From an uncultured Lewinella sp. (lineage in GTDB: Bacteria > Bacteroidota > Bacteroidia > Chitinophagales > Saprospiraceae), in contig CAJXMP010000002.1 in assembly GCA_913056515.1 (NCBI GenBank), positions 1 through 53,006 of the forward strand: DNA of 53,006 nucleotides, in the 5' to 3' direction. The position numbers and the translations under genes were made by a program. How positions within the stretch are numbered: the stretch's first letter is position 1; every line of letters begins with the position of its first letter. Below, one piece after another: positions 48,182 to 53,006 of this stretch. Under the pieces are notes generated by a model, which saw only the letters and a list, made by a program, of their open reading frames with translations, had not been told where the DNA came from and ran no database searches.

Positions 48182-50383
48182 TTAGTTAGCCATGGAGCTC
48201 ATAAAGTCGATTCTTACCAGTTGAATTTCTTCTAAAGTAATATCGTCTTCTTCCAATTCTTCGAAAGCTTTGTGTATGTCATCACTGTCTGCTTCCATAA
48301 AGTAATCTCTGATATCTTCATTAGAATATTCATCGACATTCTCCTCAATGTAATAGTTGATGTCCAGGCGAGTACCAGCGTTTACGATCACGTACATTTC
48401 ATCTAGTAGCTCTTCCATGGACATGCCATTTGCATCAGCAATATCATATAAAGGAATCTTTTTGTCAACAGACTGAATAATATTCACTTTGTTCTTAGAC
48501 TTGTTGGCTACTTGTTTGATAACAAACTCCTCTGGACGAATGATATTATTTTCCTCTACATACTTTGCAATCAAAGAAGTAAATCGAGTTCCGTAGCGTA
48601 GTGCTTTCCCTTTACTAACCCCAGAAATATTAGCTAAATCATCCGTATTAACTGGATAATTGGTTGCCATTTCCAATAGGGATGGATCTTGGAAGATCAC
48701 GAATGGAGGTAAATCTTTTTCTTTAGAGATTTGCTTTCTAAGGTCTTTCAATAAACTAAGTAATTGCTCATCAAGCACTGCCTCACTACCTCTATCGTCT
48801 ACATCAAAATCACTAGTCAATTGATCAAAATCTTGGTTGATAGCAATGTGATGTACTTCAGGTGATTGGATAAAAGCTCTTCCTTCTTCAGTTAATTTGA
48901 CTACTCCATATTGTTCAATGTCCTTGAATGCAAAACCATTCAATAAGGCATAGCTATAAACAGAGGACCAGAATAATTCAGATTGCTTCGCACCCTTACC
49001 AAAATCTTGGTGATCATTAAATTTATGGTCTAGAATAATCTTTGTCGTCTTACCAACGGCAAAATCAACTAAGGTATTGAGCTTAAATTCTTCTCTCAAA
49101 GTATCTATGGAAGATAAAGCCAATTGAAGCTCTTCTTTGATAGCAATCTTTTCTTTGGGTTGAGCGCAGTTATCGCACATCTTACTACATGCTGATGCAT
49201 CAAAACGCTCCCCAAAATAATTCAATAGAAAGGTTCTTCTACAAGAAGCTGTCTCCGCAAAAGCGGTAACCTCATTCAATAATTGCGTACCTAATTCTCT
49301 TTCAGCAACAGGCTTATCTCGCAAGAACTTTTCTAATTTTTGGATATCCTTGTGTGCAAAGTATGCAATACAAGTAGATGGTAATCCATCTCGTCCAGCT
49401 CGTCCGGTTTCTTGATAATAATTCTCAATACTCTTTGGAATATCGTAGTGGATCACAAAACGAACGTCAGGTTTATCAATACCCATACCGAAGGCAATAG
49501 TTGCTACAATTACATCTATCTCCTCCATCAAGAAATCATCTTGAGCCTTATTTCTTGTCTTAGCGTCTAGACCAGCATGATATGGTGCTGCTTTAATGCC
49601 ATTTACCGTTAAAAGATCAGCAATCTCTTTGGTAGACTTTCTAGCTTGCACGTATATAATACCTGATTTACCTTCAAACTGCTTAATTTGCTGAACGATG
49701 TTCTTAAAAACATTTTCTTTTTGACCCTTTGGTCTAATCTCATAGAACAGGTTGGTTCTATTGAAAGAAGAGCTAAAGTGATTTTCATCTTGCATGCCTA
49801 AGTTCTTAACGATATCAGTTTGAACTTTCGGCGTTGCAGTCGCAGTCAGTGCTATAATTGAAATATCTTGTGCTATTGCATTAATCATGCTCTTTATTCG
49901 GCGGTACTCCGGTCTAAAATCATGACCCCATTCCGATATACAATGGGCTTCATCAACAGCAACCATAGATATCTTTACCGATTTTAAGAATGCAATATTT
50001 TCTTCTTTAGTTAATGTCTCAGGGGCTATGTAAACCATCTTGGTAGCGCCTGATTGTATATCACTCTTAACTTTATTGATTTGAGTCCTAGATAAGGAAG
50101 AATTCCAAAAGTGGGCAACTGAATCATTCTTAGCATAAGAACGCACACTATCCACTTGATTTTTCATCAATGCGATAAGGGGAGATATAATGATAGCCGT
50201 ACCATCCATGATCATAGCTGGTAATTGGTAACATAAAGATTTACCACCACCAGTTGGCATAGTTACAAAGGTGTCTTTTCCTTCTAGTACGGATTGAATA
50301 ATTGCCTCTTGCTCTCCTTTGAATGTATCAAATCCGAAGTGCTGTAACAATGATTCATTTAAATTGAGTGACTTCAATACCAT
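48182..50383 (-). CDS. recQ: ATP-dependent DNA helicase RecQ
   Basis: VTMPTGGGKSLCYQLPA, AVDEAHCISEWGHDFRPEYRR, QETGRAGRDGLPS, RQC zinc-binding Cys set and C-terminal HRDC. Confidence 0.95.
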   Translation of the reverse strand: MVLKSLNLNESLLQHFGFDTFKGEQEAIIQSVLEGKDTFVTMPTGGGKSLCYQLPAMIMDGTAIIISPLIALMKNQVDSVRSYAKNDSVAHFWNSSLSRTQINKVKSDIQSGATKMVYIAPETLTKEENIAFLKSVKISMVAVDEAHCISEWGHDFRPEYRRIKSMINAIAQDISIIALTATATPKVQTDIVKNLGMQDENHFSSSFNRTNLFYEIRPKGQKENVFKNIVQQIKQFEGKSGIIYVQARKSTKEIADLLTVNGIKAAPYHAGLDAKTRNKAQDDFLMEEIDVIVATIAFGMGIDKPDVRFVIHYDIPKSIENYYQETGRAGRDGLPSTCIAYFAHKDIQKLEKFLRDKPVAERELGTQLLNEVTAFAETASCRRTFLLNYFGERFDASACSKMCDNCAQPKEKIAIKEELQLALSSIDTLREEFKLNTLVDFAVGKTTKIILDHKFNDHQDFGKGAKQSELFWSSVYSYALLNGFAFKDIEQYGVVKLTEEGRAFIQSPEVHHIAINQDFDQLTSDFDVDDRGSEAVLDEQLLSLLKDLRKQISKEKDLPPFVIFQDPSLLEMATNYPVNTDDLANISGVSKGKALRYGTRFTSLIAKYVEENNIIRPEEFVIKQVANKSKNKVNIIQSVDKKIPLYDIADANGMSMEELLDEMYVIVNAGTRLDINYYIEENVDEYSNEDIRDYFMEADSDDIHKAFEELEEDDITLEEIQLVRIDFMSSMAN

Positions 50384-50636
50384 AATAACTTAATTTATCA
50401 TTCAAGTCGCTGAAATAGCGGATTTGAGATAAATAACTTGGACATAAAACAATTAAATCTATTAATTGATTAAAAAATCATAATTTTCGAGTGTAAAAAG
50501 GAGAGTTAAATTGGTGTGTTTTTCAAAATTTCACCGAAAGTAAGATTTAAACATCTAAAATTCAACTAATTACAATCAAAAAAATTAGGCTTTGATTTTT
50601 TTCTAATCGAAAGCGTACAAAAATAAAAAAATACAG

Positions 50637-51605
50637 GTGATTAGCACTATAGAAATACTAGAAACTGCAAGAGAAACTATAAAAATTGAGCATCAGGCAA
50701 TTAGCCGACTATTAGATGCAATTGATGATGATTTTGCACAAATCGTTCAATTAATCTATGGCAGCGCTGGCCGATTAGTGATCACTGGAATTGGGAAAAG
50801 TGCACTGGTGGGTCAAAAAATTGTGGCCACACTCAATTCTACTGGCACACCCGCTTTATTCATGCATGCAGCAGATGCCATCCATGGAGACCTCGGCATG
50901 ATTCAGGAATCAGATATCCTGCTATGTATCTCAAAAAGTGGTGAAACTGCAGAAATCAAAGCACTAGTGCCTTTAATCAAACAACTTCAAGTTCCATTGA
51001 TTGCTTTAGTAGCCAATAAAGATTCATACTTAGGTAAGCATGCTAATTGGATTTTACATACCCCAATGGAAAAAGAAGCAGATCCGAATAATCTAGCACC
51101 CACCACCTCTACTACCCTACAGATGGTCATGGGAGATGCGCTAGCTACTGCTTTACTTAAAGCAAAAGGATTTACTCCAAATGATTTTGCTCAATTTCAT
51201 CCCGGAGGTGCTTTAGGTAAACAACTCTACCTGAAAGTCGCAGACTTATTTCCCAATAACGAAAAACCGAGTGTACAAGCGCATACAGATATTCGATCAT
51301 TAATATTAGAAATCACCAGTAAACGACTGGGTTGTGCGGTAGTAGTTGATGAAAAAGAACAAATCCTAGGTATCGTTACCGATGGAGATTTAAGAAGAAT
51401 GTTAGAACAACATAAAGATACCTCGAATCTCACAGCAGGTGATATAATGAGTACTGCACCCAAAACCACTCCATCCGATACCCTTGCAGTCAAGGCATTG
51501 AATATCATGCGAACCAATAGTATTTCGCAATTGATCATTACAGAAGATGGAGCCTATAAAGGAATAGTCCACTTACATGACCTCATTCGAGAAGGTATTA
51601 TCTAA
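50637..51605 (+). CDS. kdsD: SIS-CBS sugar isomerase (arabinose-5-phosphate isomerase, KdsD/KpsF family)
   Basis: VITGIGKSALVGQKIVATLNSTGTPALFMHAADAIHGDLGMIQ, DFAQFHPGGALGKQL, two CBS domains; GTG start. Confidence 0.92.
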   Translation: MISTIEILETARETIKIEHQAISRLLDAIDDDFAQIVQLIYGSAGRLVITGIGKSALVGQKIVATLNSTGTPALFMHAADAIHGDLGMIQESDILLCISKSGETAEIKALVPLIKQLQVPLIALVANKDSYLGKHANWILHTPMEKEADPNNLAPTTSTTLQMVMGDALATALLKAKGFTPNDFAQFHPGGALGKQLYLKVADLFPNNEKPSVQAHTDIRSLILEITSKRLGCAVVVDEKEQILGIVTDGDLRRMLEQHKDTSNLTAGDIMSTAPKTTPSDTLAVKALNIMRTNSISQLIITEDGAYKGIVHLHDLIREGII

Positions 51606-52600
51606 TGCGGTGGATTACCCTACTTGTAGTCTGTATATTTTGGACAGCTTGCTCTAATGAACCTACTGAGGTAACATTGAGCTTTTATCATTGGAAAAGT
51701 ATTCCAGATAAGCCATCGGATGTTGTAGCATATCTGGATCAAGTTGACAATGAACATATACACTACCGAATATTTGATTTAGTCCAACAAGGCGAAGAGA
51801 TCGTGCCAGTAGCGGATGCTGCCCTAGATACAGTATTACTGCAAAACAGAACCTTTACTGCATGTATTTTTATCACCAATGCATGTTTTAAATCCAATAG
51901 ACAGGTGGAGGAATTGGCACGAAAGACTTGGTTCAAAATTCAAGACAAACTTTCGAAAGCAGCTCTTTTAGAGCAGTGCATTGAAATTCAAATCGATTGC
52001 GATTGGACAGCCGGAACTCGTTCAGCATATTTTGAATACTTAACTGCATTAAAAAACATACTCCCAGATTCAATAGCAATCACCGCTACGATTAGACTAC
52101 ATCAAGTGCGATATCCAGCAGAGACCGGAATACCTCCTGTTGAACGCGGTGCATTGATGTGTTATAATATGGGTGATATTCAAGATATGGATGAGATTAA
52201 TTCCATTTTTTCCTTGGATATTCTTAAAACTTATTTACTAGACAATATGAGCTACCCCATACCGCTAGATATTGCGCTGCCTGCTTTTGACTGGTATTTA
52301 GTTTACAGGGACAACAAGCTTTTCAAAATCATTCATAAACCAGAAGATAAGCTTACAGCCTTACTTCAAGATCAATCCAGTTTTATTTTAGATGCAGACC
52401 AATACGTGGCAGGCCATTATTTATATCGTGGTGACTATATCAAATTCGAAGAAGTACAGGTCCAAGACCTCCAAGTAGCTTTAGAGTATATAAATAAAAC
52501 GAAGTTGAAGACCGGCAAATATTTATTATTTTACCATCTGAATAATGAATTGACAACAAAACTTCCTAATGAAATCATACAGCAACTTGTTCATCCATAG
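51605..52600 (+). CDS. hypothetical lipoprotein
   Basis: MRWITLLVVCIFWTACSNEP lipobox; TAATG-coupled to kdsD; no confidently recognised domain. Confidence 0.8.
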   Translation: MRWITLLVVCIFWTACSNEPTEVTLSFYHWKSIPDKPSDVVAYLDQVDNEHIHYRIFDLVQQGEEIVPVADAALDTVLLQNRTFTACIFITNACFKSNRQVEELARKTWFKIQDKLSKAALLEQCIEIQIDCDWTAGTRSAYFEYLTALKNILPDSIAITATIRLHQVRYPAETGIPPVERGALMCYNMGDIQDMDEINSIFSLDILKTYLLDNMSYPIPLDIALPAFDWYLVYRDNKLFKIIHKPEDKLTALLQDQSSFILDADQYVAGHYLYRGDYIKFEEVQVQDLQVALEYINKTKLKTGKYLLFYHLNNELTTKLPNEIIQQLVHP

Positions 52601-53006
52601 CTTAAAGTGTTGTGGCGTACTTACCTTATTGTTGTTTATCCCTTTTCAAGTGGATTGGGCTTGTGGCCCATATGTAGATGAAGGATATACTTTTCATTTC
52701 ATTGACCGAGCTATTTTAGGAGAAGAACTTCGTTCCGACATGATATTGGAGCACTTAGCATCAGACTATATCTACTACGATAGACTAGAAGATGCCGCCA
52801 TGAATAATATTCAGGAATGGCAAAAAAGTGTATGCGAAGATGCGCCCATAGAGGATGTACAAGCTGCGATATATGATTTTTCAAAGAAGGACTATGAAGA
52901 TCTACTTCAAAACATTCGAGTGGACCACATGCCCGTGCCTTACCACATGACCCGAAATGCTTTTGTATCCTATTTACACCAGAACAAATGCCAAGGAACA
53001 GTAGAG
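52569..53006 (+). CDS. hypothetical exported protein (partial, runs off window)
   Basis: Open frame from ATG 52569: MKSYSNLFIHSLKCCGVLTLLLFIPFQVDWACGPYVDEGYTFHFIDRAILGEEL... to window end; overlaps upstream ORF by 32 bp. Not in ORF track. Confidence 0.7.
   Translation, partial: MKSYSNLFIHSLKCCGVLTLLLFIPFQVDWACGPYVDEGYTFHFIDRAILGEELRSDMILEHLASDYIYYDRLEDAAMNNIQEWQKSVCEDAPIEDVQAAIYDFSKKDYEDLLQNIRVDHMPVPYHMTRNAFVSYLHQNKCQGTVE

Noticed and set aside
1-53006. CRISPR arrays, IS elements, tRNA/rRNA genes
   Set aside because: No regularly spaced direct repeats, transposase-like translations, attachment-site duplications or tRNA cloverleafs were recognised by eye; a tRNAscan/Infernal/ISfinder run would be needed to exclude them formally.

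Overview
53 kb chromosomal window from a Bacteroidota-type genome. The lineage is inferred from gldKLMN plus porP/sprF, TAnnTTTG promoter elements and many DUF/lipoprotein families. Most of it is housekeeping: rpsF-rpsR-rplI, sdhCAB, rnr, msrA/msrB, malic enzyme, radC, rnpA, aroQ, recQ and a kdsD-like gene. It also carries the type IX secretion/gliding core operon (porP/sprF-gldK-gldL-gldM-gldN) and several less-characterised loci. I saw no rRNA, tRNA, CRISPR array, IS element or prophage. The points most worth a second look are: (1) a tandem pair of signal-peptide-bearing MORN-repeat/caspase-fold proteases built from a repeated C-x4-C + MORN cassette; (2) a hand-verified three-way-junction RNA/DNA structure after a small HTH gene; (3) a 47-aa single-TM protein, absent from the ORF track, between a PIG-L deacetylase and an SSS symporter; (4) a terminator-like hairpin splitting gldK from gldLMN; (5) a three-gene lipid-linked glycosyltransferase operon. 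Several ORF-track starts look too early and are corrected here. All family names come from reading the translations, not from searches.
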